From NCBI RefSeq assembly GCF_014851765.1, contig NZ_JACVAI010000007.1:310001-374000 (forward strand): a stretch of 64,000 bases of DNA, given 5' to 3'. Shown here one piece after another: positions 7,456 to 16,445 of this stretch. The notes below the pieces were generated by a model, which had not been told where the DNA came from, searched no databases, and saw nothing but the letters and a program-made list of their open reading frames with translations. Numbering within the stretch: position 1 is the stretch's first letter; each line of letters starts with the position of its first letter. The position numbers were made by a program, and so were the translations under genes. This DNA is from Pseudomonas sp. PDM04 (lineage in GTDB: Bacteria > Pseudomonadota > Gammaproteobacteria > Pseudomonadales > Pseudomonadaceae).

Positions 7456-9012
7456 TTACGCGGATTTCCGATCATTGTTGTCATGGCCATCAGGCTGGCT
7501 GAGTGCGGCGGCGAGCACCTGTTCCTGGGTGAGTTCGTGGTTGATGAAGTTGCCACGCAACTGGCCTTCGCCGATGACCAGGACGCGGTCGGAAACGCCG
7601 AGCACTTCGGCCAGTTCCGACGACACCATGATGATCGACACACCTTCGGCCGCCAGCGCCCCCATCAGCTTGTAGATCTCGTACTTGGCGCCGACATCCA
7701 CGCCTCGGGTGGGCTCATCGAGAATCAGCACACGGGGTTGGGTCAGCAGCATCTTCGCCAACACGGCTTTTTGTTGATTGCCACCGGACAGACTGGTGAT
7801 CGGCAGGAACGGGCTCGCGGTCTTGAGGTGCAGGCGCGAAATTTCTCGACCGATGCTGCCCAGTTCGGCTTCGGCATCAATGCGGGTCAGTTTCGAGTAA
7901 CTGTCGAGCACGGCCAGGGTGATGTTTTGGCCGACGCCCAGGTCTGGAATGATGCCCTGGCGCTTGCGGTCCTCGGGCACCAGGCACAGGCCGGCACGGA
8001 TTGACTTGAGCGGCGTGCGGGTGTCGATGAGTTGGCCGTCCAGCCAGACTTCGCCTTCGTGGCGACCGGGGTAGGCGCCGAACAGCGCTGTCACCAGTTC
8101 CGTGCGGCCTGCACCGACCAGCCCGGCGATGCCGAGGATTTCTCCGCGCCTGAGGTTGAACGAAATATCGTCGACGCGTTTGCGCCTGGGGTTGTCGACG
8201 TCGTAGCAGGTGATGTGGCGGGCCTCGAAAATCACCTCGCCGATGTCGTGTGGCTGGGTGGGGTAGAGGTTGCTCATTTCCCGTCCGACCATCTGGGTGA
8301 TGATCTGTGAAATATCCATATCCGCCATGGCGGTCGTGGCGATGTGTTTACCGTCACGGATCACCGTAATGGTGTCGCACACGGCGGCCACTTCATCGAG
8401 CTTGTGGGAGATGTAGACACACGCCACACCCTTGGCTTTGAGGTCGCGGATGATGTCCAGCAGTACCTCGATTTCCGAGCGGGTCAGGGCTGATGAAGGC
8501 TCGTCAAGGATCAGCAGGCGCGCGTGCTTGTTCAGTGCCTTGGCGATTTCCACCAGTTGCTGATAGCCGCCGCCGTATTGCGAAACCGGCAGCGATACGT
8601 TCATGTCCGGGACTTTCAGTTCACGCATCAGGGCTTCGGCGCGGTGAATCATCGCCGGGTAATTCATCCGCCCGCCGGGCAGCGTCAGTTCATGGCCCAT
8701 GAAAATGTTCTCGGCCACCGACAGGTCGGGAACCAGCGTCAGTTCCTGGTGAATGATGACGATACCCGCGGCTTCCGTTTCGCTGATCGATTGCGCTTTC
8801 AGCGGTTGACCGTCCCAGAGGATTTCACCGTCCCAGGTGCCATGGGGGTACACCGCAGAAAGGATCTTCATCAGCGTGGACTTGCCGGCGCCGTTCTCGC
8901 CGCACAACCCGACGCACTCACCTGGCTTGACCTTGATGTCGATGCCATTGAGCGCTTTGACACCGCCGAAGGTTTTGACGATACCGTTCATTTGCAGCAG
9001 ATAGTCGGACAT
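7456..9012 (-). CDS. xylG: D-xylose ABC transporter ATP-binding protein XylG
   Basis: A 518-residue double ABC ATPase. The first nucleotide-binding domain has Walker A GENGAGKST at residues 38-46 and the less canonical signature YGGGYQQLVEIAK. The second lacks a standard Walker A (LVGAGRTE) but has LSGGNQQKAVLAK and LILDEPTRGVDVG, the usual asymmetry of sugar importers such as RbsA and XylG. The ATG at 9012 gives an N-terminus matching the family; another ATG five codons upstream is possible. It is separated from xylF by a REP pair. Confidence 0.95.
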   Translation of the reverse strand: MSDYLLQMNGIVKTFGGVKALNGIDIKVKPGECVGLCGENGAGKSTLMKILSAVYPHGTWDGEILWDGQPLKAQSISETEAAGIVIIHQELTLVPDLSVAENIFMGHELTLPGGRMNYPAMIHRAEALMRELKVPDMNVSLPVSQYGGGYQQLVEIAKALNKHARLLILDEPSSALTRSEIEVLLDIIRDLKAKGVACVYISHKLDEVAAVCDTITVIRDGKHIATTAMADMDISQIITQMVGREMSNLYPTQPHDIGEVIFEARHITCYDVDNPRRKRVDDISFNLRRGEILGIAGLVGAGRTELVTALFGAYPGRHEGEVWLDGQLIDTRTPLKSIRAGLCLVPEDRKRQGIIPDLGVGQNITLAVLDSYSKLTRIDAEAELGSIGREISRLHLKTASPFLPITSLSGGNQQKAVLAKMLLTQPRVLILDEPTRGVDVGAKYEIYKLMGALAAEGVSIIMVSSELAEVLGVSDRVLVIGEGQLRGNFINHELTQEQVLAAALSQPDGHDNNDRKSA

Positions 9013-9053
9013 GGAGAGGGCTCGCATACCAAAGACTTACAGGGCACTCATCT

Positions 9054-9145
9054 TTGTGGGAGCGAGCCTGCTCGCTAAGGCGTCAGCACACTCAATCGCG
9101 ATGCAGGCTGAACCACCGTCTTCGCGAGCAGGCCCGCTCCCACAA
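9054..9145. repeat. REP pair (inverted Pseudomonas repeats)
   Basis: Two copies of the GTGGGAGCGAGC..GCTCGC type repeat in opposite orientation, at about 9054-9080 and 9123-9145, form a large hairpin inside the xylF-xylG intergenic gap. Such paired REPs commonly stabilise upstream mRNA and damp downstream expression, which would favour XylF over XylG and XylH. That effect is inferred. Confidence 0.85.
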
Positions 9146-9178
9146 GGGTTTTCGCATAACCGGGGATCGATGCCTTGG

Positions 9179-10180
9179 TCACTGCCCGGCAATCTGCGCC
9201 TTGGTGTAAAACCCGTCCTGTTCCAGCAAGTCGATGTTGTCCTTGGTCAGTGGAGTCGGAGTGAGCAGGATGGTGTCGACTTTTTTGCTGCCGTTGTCGT
9301 ACTGCGAGCTGTAGGCGGGTTTCTCGTTACGCGCCAGTTGCACCGAAAGCTTGGCGGCCTCGGAGGCGATGAGTTTGAGCGGTTTGTACACGGTCATGGT
9401 TTGCGTGCCGGCGATCACTCGCTTGACGGCTGCGAGGTCTGCGTCCTGCCCCGAAATCGGCACCTTGCCGGCCAGTTGCTGAGCCGCCAGTGCCTGGATG
9501 GCACCGCCTGCTGTGGCGTCGTTGGAGGCAACGATGCCGTCGATTTTGTTGTCGTTACGGGTCAAGGCGTTTTCAACAATGCTCAGCGCTTCGGTAGGGT
9601 TCCATTCCTTGACCCATTGCTGGCCGACGATCTTGACATCGCCCTTGTCGATGGCCGGTTGCAGCACTTTCATCTGACCTTCGCGCAGGACTTTCGCGTT
9701 GTTGTCGGTGGGCGCACCGCCGAGCAGAAAGTAGTTGCCCTTGGGCGCTGCGTGCAACACGCCGCTGGCCTGCATCTCGCCGACCTTTTCGTTATCGAAG
9801 GAGATGTAGGCATCGATATCCGCGTTGAGGATCAGCCGATCATAGGACACGACCTTGATCCCGGCTTTCTTCGCTTCGGCCACGGCATTGGTCAGCACCG
9901 TCGCGTTGAACGGCACGATGACGATGACATCGACGCCCCGTGAGATGAGGTTTTCGATTTGCGAAATCTGCTTTTGCTCGTTGGCGTCGGCCGACTGTAC
10001 GAAGACCTTGGCGTCCATTTTCTCCGCCGCCGCAACGAAGTAATCGCGGTCACGCGACCAGCGTTCCAGCCGCAGATCATCAATGGAGAAACCGATTTTC
10101 GGGTGGGCAGCGTCGGCCATTACCGGCAGCGACAGCAGCGCCAGGGCGCTGGCCAATAACGCGCGTTTTACATTCTTCAT
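9179..10180 (-). CDS. xylF: D-xylose-binding periplasmic protein XylF
   Basis: A 333-residue periplasmic sugar-binding protein with a signal peptide (residues 1-22, cut after VMADA). The mature protein begins HPKIGFSIDDLRLERW, highly characteristic of XylF. It also shows DVIVIVPFNATVL and GIVASNDATAGGAIQAL, the type I periplasmic-binding fold. It delivers xylose to XylGH. The start at 10180 has AGGAC upstream. It follows xylA by 149 bases on the same strand. Confidence 0.96.
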   Translation of the reverse strand: MKNVKRALLASALALLSLPVMADAAHPKIGFSIDDLRLERWSRDRDYFVAAAEKMDAKVFVQSADANEQKQISQIENLISRGVDVIVIVPFNATVLTNAVAEAKKAGIKVVSYDRLILNADIDAYISFDNEKVGEMQASGVLHAAPKGNYFLLGGAPTDNNAKVLREGQMKVLQPAIDKGDVKIVGQQWVKEWNPTEALSIVENALTRNDNKIDGIVASNDATAGGAIQALAAQQLAGKVPISGQDADLAAVKRVIAGTQTMTVYKPLKLIASEAAKLSVQLARNEKPAYSSQYDNGSKKVDTILLTPTPLTKDNIDLLEQDGFYTKAQIAGQ

Positions 10181-10329
10181 GGTGGTGCGTCCTTTTATTT
10201 TTGTTTGAAAGACACTGCCTGACGATGAGTCTCGGGCTGGTAGAACTGTAGAGAATCGGCAGACGCAATGGACACAGATTTGTCGTGCGAATGTCACAGC
10301 GTTGTTGCGCCCGCAGACTCCGTTGGCGA

Positions 10330-11646
10330 TCAGCGATAGATGAACCGGTTGACGACGTTTTCGAGCATTTCCTGCCTGCCGCTGACGGCCTGCGGATTCA
10401 GTTCGTTGGCGAAGGCATGTTCGGCCAGTGACTGGAGGTTGAACTCGCCCGTCAGCACCGCCTGCCCGAACGGCTGCTGCCAGCCGGCGTAGCGTTGATC
10501 CTTGAGCCGCTGAAGCTGATCGTTCTGGACCATGGCGGCAGCCCGCTCCAGGGACAGGGCGAGGACGTCCATTGCGCCGACGTGACCATGGAACAGATCG
10601 ATTTCATCGAGGCTCTGGCGGCGAACCTTGGAGTCGAAGTTGTACCCGCCATTCTTGAACCCGCCGGCCTTGAGAATTTCATAGGTGGCCAGGGTCATTT
10701 CTTCGACGCTGTTGGGGAATTGATCGGTGTCCCAGCCGTTTTGCGGATCACCCCGGTTGGCATCGATGCTGCCGAAAATTCCCAGCGAGACGGCCGTCGC
10801 AATCTCGTGATGGAAGCTATGACCGGCCAGGGTCGCGTGGTTGGCTTCGATGTTGACCTTGACTTCCTTTTCCAGGCCGAACTGCTGGAGGAAGCCGAAC
10901 ACCGTGGCACTGTCGTAATCGTATTGGTGTTTGGTCGGTTCCTGCGGCTTGGGTTCGATCAGCAGGTCGCCTTTGAAACCGATCTTGTGCTTGTGCTCGA
11001 CCACCATGCGCATGAAGCGCCCCAGTTGTTCGCGTTCTCGTTTCAAGTCGGTATTGAGCAGGGTTTCGTAGCCTTCGCGACCGCCCCACAACACGTAGTT
11101 GGAGCCTTTCAGGCGTTGGGTCGCGTTCATGGCGCTAAACACCTGGGCAGCGGCGAAGGCAAATACTTCGGGGTCCGGGTTGCTGGCGGCGCCGGCGGCG
11201 AAGCGTGGGTTGCTGAAGCAGTTGGCGGTTCCCCACAGCAACTTGATCCCGCTTTCTTCCTGGTGTCGCTCCAGGTGATCAATCATCTGCGCGAAGTGGT
11301 TGCGGTATTCCTTCAGCGAATTGCCTTCCGGGGCGACATCCGTGTCGTGGAAGCAGTAGTAGTCGATGCCGAGTTTGGAGAAGAACTCGAACGCGGCTTC
11401 CGCTTTGCCAATGGCCAGCTCCATCGGGGCGCCGGCGTGTTGCCATGGTCGCTTGAAAGTACCTGCGCCGAACACATCGGAGCCCGGCCAGACAAAGGTG
11501 TGCCAATAACAGACGGCCATGCGCAGGTGTTCGCGCATGGGTTTGCCGAGGATGATTTTGTCAGCGTCGTAGTGACGGAAGGCGAGGGGAGAATCGCTGT
11601 CAGGGCCTTCGTAGCGAATCTTGTCGACATCGGGGAAGTACAGCAT
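10330..11646 (-). CDS. xylA: Xylose isomerase XylA
   Basis: A 438-residue class II xylose isomerase that interconverts D-xylose and D-xylulose. The catalytic His100 and Asp103 are in YYCFHDTDVAPEG, and the metal-site Glu/Lys pair is in LLIEPKPQEPTKHQYD. The ATG at 11646 was chosen for length and the AAGGAC upstream; in-frame sequence further upstream is in the promoter region. First gene of xylAFGH, divergent from xylR. No xylulokinase gene lies in this window, so the next step must be encoded elsewhere. Confidence 0.97.
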   Translation of the reverse strand: MLYFPDVDKIRYEGPDSDSPLAFRHYDADKIILGKPMREHLRMAVCYWHTFVWPGSDVFGAGTFKRPWQHAGAPMELAIGKAEAAFEFFSKLGIDYYCFHDTDVAPEGNSLKEYRNHFAQMIDHLERHQEESGIKLLWGTANCFSNPRFAAGAASNPDPEVFAFAAAQVFSAMNATQRLKGSNYVLWGGREGYETLLNTDLKREREQLGRFMRMVVEHKHKIGFKGDLLIEPKPQEPTKHQYDYDSATVFGFLQQFGLEKEVKVNIEANHATLAGHSFHHEIATAVSLGIFGSIDANRGDPQNGWDTDQFPNSVEEMTLATYEILKAGGFKNGGYNFDSKVRRQSLDEIDLFHGHVGAMDVLALSLERAAAMVQNDQLQRLKDQRYAGWQQPFGQAVLTGEFNLQSLAEHAFANELNPQAVSGRQEMLENVVNRFIYR

Positions 11647-11822
11647 TGGCAATGTCCTTGTTGTTCTTGTCGGTTTCTCGATACTAGCAACGGCCCCAAC
11701 CCTGCTGATTATGAAAATCACCAACACGGAGTGCGATTTTGCGTATTGAGGTTCGCCGTCTGCGCGCCTAGTCTGTGCAAACCGCCTCCGTGAGAAGGGG
11801 CTCTGGAACAAGCCTGAAAACA

Positions 11823-13001
11823 ATGAAAACAGTACCGCCTGTTCACCGCATCGCACTGTTGTTCAACGGGAGCAAGATCTATGACCGGGGCATCATCAGC
11901 GGCATCGGCAACTACCTGAGCAGCACCCGTGCGTCCTGGGACCTGTTCCTGGAAGAGGATTTTCTCTGCCGCTTGAAAGGGATCGAGCGCTGGCAAGGTG
12001 ACGGGATCATTGCCGACTTCGACGATCCGCTGATTGGCGAGGCGCTGGCCGACATCAAGTTGCCCGTGGTGGCGGTGGGGGGTTCCTATCAGGATGAGCG
12101 CGATTATCCGAAAGGAGTTCCTTACGTCGCCACCGACAATGACGCACTGATCTCCCTGGCGTACGCGCACTTGATCGAGGCCGGACTGCAGCGTTTTGCC
12201 TGCTTCAGCCTGCCGGAATCGCAGGCCAATCGTTGGGCTCAAGAGCGGGAAAAAGCCTTTCGACGACTGATGCAGCGTGATGGCTTGCACGCCGAGGTCT
12301 ATCGCGGCATGGGCACCAGCGCTCCGCTCTGGGACAGCGCCGTCGAACAACTGATCGCCTGGCTGCAAAGCCTGCCCAAGCCCATCGGCATCATCGCCGT
12401 CAGTGACGCCCGCGCTCGCCAATTGCTGCAAGCCTGCCTGACCGCCGGAATCACCGTACCGGAGCAGGTGGCGTTGATCGGCATCGACAACGACCCCCTG
12501 ACACGCAGCCTGACCCGAGTCCCCCTGAGTTCGGTCATCCAGGGCACCGAAACCATGGGCCGCACCGCCGCGCAACTACTGCACCAGATGCTGCACGGCA
12601 TGCCGTCCACGGGCACGCACATCCTGATCCCGCCAGATGCGATCAACGTTCAGGTGTCAAGCTTGCACCAACCGTTGGGCAACCCCTACGTCATGCAAGC
12701 ACTGCTGTTTATCCGCCAATATGCCTGCCAGGGCATCAAGACGGCACAAGTGGCGGCGTATGTCGGCGTGTCGCGCTCATCGTTGGAGTCACACTTTCGC
12801 ACCGTACGAGGTTGCAGCGTGCACGACGAAATTCTGCGTTTCAAATTGGCGGCGGCTACGAGAGGGTTGGAAAATACCGAGACAGCGATTGCAGACGTTG
12901 CCCGCCGTTGTGGCTTCAAATCCGCACAGTATCTGCACACGGTGTTTCGTCGTGAGTTCGGGTGTACGCCTCGTGAGTATCAGCAGGGCGCTAGACAGTG
13001 A
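11823..13001 (+). CDS. xylR: Xylose operon regulator XylR
   Basis: A 392-residue regulator with an N-terminal periplasmic-binding-like domain (HRIALLFNGSKIYDRGII, residues 8-25, through about 270) and a C-terminal AraC-type double helix-turn-helix (VAAYVGVSRSSLESHF and IADVARRCGFKSAQYLHTVF). This is the XylR layout, where xylose binding activates xylA and the transporter. The ATG at 11823 gives the family length. It is divergent from xylA with a 176-base shared promoter region. Confidence 0.95.
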   Translation: MKTVPPVHRIALLFNGSKIYDRGIISGIGNYLSSTRASWDLFLEEDFLCRLKGIERWQGDGIIADFDDPLIGEALADIKLPVVAVGGSYQDERDYPKGVPYVATDNDALISLAYAHLIEAGLQRFACFSLPESQANRWAQEREKAFRRLMQRDGLHAEVYRGMGTSAPLWDSAVEQLIAWLQSLPKPIGIIAVSDARARQLLQACLTAGITVPEQVALIGIDNDPLTRSLTRVPLSSVIQGTETMGRTAAQLLHQMLHGMPSTGTHILIPPDAINVQVSSLHQPLGNPYVMQALLFIRQYACQGIKTAQVAAYVGVSRSSLESHFRTVRGCSVHDEILRFKLAAATRGLENTETAIADVARRCGFKSAQYLHTVFRREFGCTPREYQQGARQ

Positions 13002-13066
13002 GGTGGGAGGGATTGGGCGATTGTTGTGGGCGCGCAGGGATGGCGTCGGTCAAAAGCGGCCTCTGA

Positions 13067-13098
13067 CCACCGTGGAGAAGATAATTTCACCACGGTGG
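13067..13098 (+). terminator. Hairpin downstream of xylR
   Basis: A perfect 9-bp stem (CCACCGTGG / CCACGGTGG) with a 14-base loop, followed by ATTTATTT. It lies between the convergent xylR and the SnoaL-like gene and is a probable terminator. Confidence 0.55.
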
Positions 13099-13126
13099 AT
13101 TTATTTCCCCTTGGCGTTTAACCAGG

Positions 13127-13552
13127 TTACTCGTAGCTGATGATTCCGAGTTGCTTTGCCATGAACAGTTCGTTCCGCTCAACTATCTCTTCGATCACTT
13201 TTCCCTCTTCGTTAAACCGAAAATACGTCAGAGCGGTCCAGGTCAGGCTCTTGCCTTCTACATTAAAGCCGTGCCAAGTATTCGAGCCAGTTGCACGGTG
13301 TGTCAGCGCGACGACAACAACATCATCCGTGACAACTTCTTTGCTGAACGTAGTTTCAATTGTCTGGTATCGATCGAGAACATTGGCACTCAAGGCCCGC
13401 TTAAAGTTCTCCAGGCCGCCAATCGGAGCCTCACAGTCTGGTCGATGCACAACTACATTGTCATCGAAGTACTCGGAAACTCGCTCTGCATCCTTACCGT
13501 CGACACAGTATTTAAAGTAGTTCTTTACTGTGTCCAGATTTTTTACGCTCAT
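13127..13552 (-). CDS. SnoaL-like / nuclear transport factor 2 fold protein
   Basis: A 141-residue protein of the SnoaL-like NTF2 fold: VKNYFKYCVDGKDAERVSEYF at the front, VVVHRPDCEAPIGGLENFK next, and a final strand pattern with ALTYFRFNEEGKVIEEI. Members are polyketide cyclase-like or steroid-isomerase-like enzymes or small binding proteins, often acting on small organic molecules. The gene is AT-richer than its neighbours and is divergent from a LysR gene, suggesting a horizontally acquired pair. Substrate unknown. Confidence 0.8.
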   Translation of the reverse strand: MSVKNLDTVKNYFKYCVDGKDAERVSEYFDDNVVVHRPDCEAPIGGLENFKRALSANVLDRYQTIETTFSKEVVTDDVVVVALTHRATGSNTWHGFNVEGKSLTWTALTYFRFNEEGKVIEEIVERNELFMAKQLGIISYE

Positions 13553-13738
13553 GCAACATTTACTCCTCTCACATTGATAGCAAGTAATGAATCCAAAAGC
13601 TTTTACATAAGGCCGCCCGACTCAAAAGGAGTCGTACTCCAGAAGCTCTATATCAATTGGAACAAGACTTTCTTGCACACTTCACAAGTAGTCGATTGGA
13701 ACGAGCCAGCAAGCCACGCACATTCTAGGAGGGGTTAT

Positions 13739-13790
13739 GGTATTCGTAAATCTAGAATATATTAGATGTGATATCGGTTATGGGAATACC
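13739..13790. promoter_or_regulatory. Candidate LysR operator between the SnoaL-like gene and its LysR neighbour
   Basis: An inverted repeat GGTATTC (13739-13745) / GAATACC (13784-13790) encloses a second dyad ATCTA-N8-TAGAT (13750-13767), in an AT-rich shared promoter. The geometry fits LysR-type binding just upstream of the regulator's own ATG at 13793. Binding is inferred. Confidence 0.4.
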
Positions 13791-13792
13791 AC

Positions 13793-14743
13793 ATGAGCCT
13801 GGAACGGTTGGAAAAATGGGCCACAGTCAGGCATTTCCGCCTGGCGATTGCATTGTTTGAATATGGCAGCGTTTTGCACGCCGCACGCTCGCTGAACCTC
13901 TCACAGCCCACGGCGAGCAAGCTGCTGCAGGATCTGGAAGAGTCTGTAGGGGCTCAGCTCTACACGCGGAATCGTCGGGGCGTTACACCGACAGAGCTGG
14001 GTCGGGATTTTGTGCAGCGCAGCCGGACGATTCTTGCCCAACTGGATCACGTATCCCAAGCCATCGACGCTCTTGGCAAAGGGCATGCCGGGCGTGTCGC
14101 TATAGGAAGCGTGTTAACGGGATCAAGTTATCTTGTACCTGCCGCTATCGCACGACTCTGGGCAAGCCGCCCCAGCATCCGTATCAAAATCATCGATGGT
14201 ATAAGCGGCGAACTGATACCTCGGCTCATCTCGGGCGAATTGGACTTCTTGATTGGGAGACTTTCCGATGTCAGCTCAAGTATCGTAGTCGCTCAGGAGG
14301 CGCTTTTCAGTGAAAACGCCATCATCGTAGTGCGGCGTGACCATCCTCTTGCTCGGCAACTGGAGGTCAAGTTGGAAGAACTCGCGCGTGAAGCATGGAT
14401 TCTGCCGCCAATCGAAACGACTTTGCGCAAGCAGTTCGATCATATTTTTCATCGGCAGGGTATCAATCCACCTCATGCAACGATAGAAACAGCATCATTC
14501 TTCAATATACTTTGGTTGTTAAAACAGACTGATTTTATTGGGATATTGCCGCAGTCAGTTGTTTCTGATCCCGCGCACAGTAAAGAGCTCATTCGCCTCC
14601 CGGCGTTCGAACCTCTGATTCTGGAGCAAATCGGTGTTTCCCGACTAGCAGACGCAACATTGTCACCTGCGGCTTCCGCTTTACTGGACGCACTGAGAGA
14701 GATTATGCGCAGCACCCAAAAAGTGGGGGAATCCCTTCTGTGA
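13793..14743 (+). CDS. LysR-family transcriptional regulator
   Basis: A 316-residue LysR regulator. The helix-turn-helix is in LHAARSLNLSQPTASKLLQDLE (about residues 28-50), followed by the linker helix and an effector domain with VVRRDHPLA. Overall form resembles the GbpR/CbdR-like branch. Divergent from the SnoaL-like gene, which it probably regulates. AT-richer than the surrounding core genes. Confidence 0.92.
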   Translation: MSLERLEKWATVRHFRLAIALFEYGSVLHAARSLNLSQPTASKLLQDLEESVGAQLYTRNRRGVTPTELGRDFVQRSRTILAQLDHVSQAIDALGKGHAGRVAIGSVLTGSSYLVPAAIARLWASRPSIRIKIIDGISGELIPRLISGELDFLIGRLSDVSSSIVVAQEALFSENAIIVVRRDHPLARQLEVKLEELAREAWILPPIETTLRKQFDHIFHRQGINPPHATIETASFFNILWLLKQTDFIGILPQSVVSDPAHSKELIRLPAFEPLILEQIGVSRLADATLSPAASALLDALREIMRSTQKVGESLL

Positions 14744-14881
14744 GAGCAGGCGTTCCAATCGTTGCGACAGCCCCTCGCCACAAGCCGTCGTCGGGGTACG
14801 CCACATCCGGAAACTCGCGCACAGATCACGGTAATTACCCAAGTCGGGCGTGGGCGCCACGCCCGTTCTGATCAGTCGATG

Positions 14882-15562
14882 CTAAAGAACGACCCGGTAA
14901 TAGCGGTAGTAGTCCTCCGCATCTTCCACCGTCGACCAGCGTACGATGCTCGGTGTTTCGTCCAGTGCCGCCTCGCCTTCATCGACGTTGGTAAGCAGCG
15001 TCGCGATCAGCGTGCAGATGTGGCTGCGGATGTCATCCAGGTTGTTGATGTCTGCCAGCCGCAAGCTGTACGTCCAGTGGTCCGCTGCACCCTTGTCCGT
15101 TTCCCATCGAAAAAGGCGCGCGGTGCCCCTTTGAAAACGGGGCAAAGACCTGGGCGATACGCCCCCCATTTCGAAGCCCATGTAATTCTGATTCCTCACA
15201 TCCGTGGGGGCATCCCACAGGTTGATATGAAGCAGAGGCTCGGGACTGAAGCCACCTTCGGCATTGTCACAAAGAAAGCTCATCTGGAACGCTAAATGCG
15301 CTGTTGGCTTTTGTTTGCGCTTGGGTGTGAGGGGCAACGTCCAGGCCGCGTCACTGAAAATCCAGCCACTGCTGTCCGTCCGATAACTGCTTGACCACGC
15401 ACCGGGTGTGTAGCGTGTGTTCAGCGGGTTTTTACCCAATAGATCGCTGATCTCCTGTTTGATCAAATTGGCCAGCGCTTCGCATTCCTCGCCGACTTTG
15501 GACACGAACGCGATGGACGCAGACAGGGCTTTACCGGTTTCACTCATGGGAAGTGCACTCAT
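14882..15562 (-). CDS. Hypothetical protein, partner of PD-(D/E)XK protein
   Basis: About 226 residues with no recognised domain. An N-terminal amphipathic helix (KVGEECEALANLIKQEISDLL) precedes a beta-rich centre with many aromatics (GWIFSDAAWTLPLTP, LLHINLWDAP) and an acidic C-terminus ending YYRYYRVVL. The start overlaps the 3' end of the upstream gene, either at ATG 15562 or ATG 15547; no strong ribosome-binding site separates them. The overlap indicates coupled translation and a shared function with the nuclease-like protein. Role unknown. Confidence 0.72.
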   Translation of the reverse strand: MSALPMSETGKALSASIAFVSKVGEECEALANLIKQEISDLLGKNPLNTRYTPGAWSSSYRTDSSGWIFSDAAWTLPLTPKRKQKPTAHLAFQMSFLCDNAEGGFSPEPLLHINLWDAPTDVRNQNYMGFEMGGVSPRSLPRFQRGTARLFRWETDKGAADHWTYSLRLADINNLDDIRSHICTLIATLLTNVDEGEAALDETPSIVRWSTVEDAEDYYRYYRVVL

Positions 15563-16256
15563 AAGACTTGGATGGCTCAGGTCGAGCGAAAAAAACATGG
15601 CCGGCAACGGCTGGCAGTTTCGGTATTGACAGGGATTCGAAGCCGCCAAAGGGCTCGACGGCCAGCAGTTTCAGGCACTTGCGAACCTGCTCGCTCCATC
15701 GTCGCAGTTCCAGTCCCGTCCCCGAGCGGATAGTGGTTACGGCGGTCAGGATGTCAAACCAGGAGCGCATGAGCAGCTTGCCGTTCCAGGCGTCCCGGCG
15801 ATTCAAGGCGTTGGTCGCTTCGCTGGTGTCCAGGCCAATGAACAGATGAAGCGCGCGGCGCTGTTCATCCGCGTCGAGGTAGATTTCCCACTGGTCGTGC
15901 AGCTGCTCCTTCCCGCTCAAGGGCGCACGCCATTTGAACTCCACCAGCAGGATCTGTGTATGTGAGCCCCACGTCAGATCCACACGCAGGTCTGGCTCGA
16001 TCCGGCCTTTACGTGGCCAAAAGTGCATGTCGGCACGAGTCGGTGCCTCAGTGGGGAAGGGGAACTCGGGATTGCGCAGGTGCACCACGGCGACCCAGAA
16101 AGCAGTGATGGCCGCAGGCGACAGAAAAGCCAGCGGCCCCATCAGCGTCGAGGTGATTTCATCTTCCTCGGCCACTCGGTGTTCGCTGGTTTCATCGCGA
16201 TGGCCGAGATAGCGCCGGTAGAGCCTGGATTTCTTGTGGCTGAATGCGTGCAGCAT
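15540..16256 (-). CDS. PD-(D/E)XK nuclease-like protein
   Basis: A 238-residue protein showing the ordered elements of the PD-(D/E)XK nuclease fold: a helix with Glu33 (AEEDEITSTL), then EPDLRVDL with Asp89, then LLVEFKW with Glu106 and Lys108, then a helix with Gln118 (KEQLHDQWEIYL). These would form a metal-dependent nuclease site. No DNA-binding or ATPase domain is attached. The start at 16254-16256 has AAGGA about eight bases upstream. First of a two-gene overlapping unit in an accessory stretch. Possible defence or DNA-processing role; family inference is from motifs only. Confidence 0.68.
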   Translation of the reverse strand: MLHAFSHKKSRLYRRYLGHRDETSEHRVAEEDEITSTLMGPLAFLSPAAITAFWVAVVHLRNPEFPFPTEAPTRADMHFWPRKGRIEPDLRVDLTWGSHTQILLVEFKWRAPLSGKEQLHDQWEIYLDADEQRRALHLFIGLDTSEATNALNRRDAWNGKLLMRSWFDILTAVTTIRSGTGLELRRWSEQVRKCLKLLAVEPFGGFESLSIPKLPAVAGHVFFARPEPSKSYECTSHE

Positions 16257-16445
16257 GAGGCGTCCTTCCTGCGATCATATTTGCCTGACTTCAATGTATC
16301 CGTTGTATCGGCCGGTTCGGTGTTGATATGAACAACGTGGGCGTTGTGTTCCCTTGCGAGGTCGGGAACCCGTGCAGCCGGATACGCCACCGTCGATGTG
16401 CGTTCATCCAACGTCCAGCGCTAAGGAGCCTGCGATATTCACCGT

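Noticed and set aside
9054..9145. Paired repeats considered as a CRISPR fragment
   Set aside because: Only two copies, in inverted orientation, with the typical Pseudomonas REP core.
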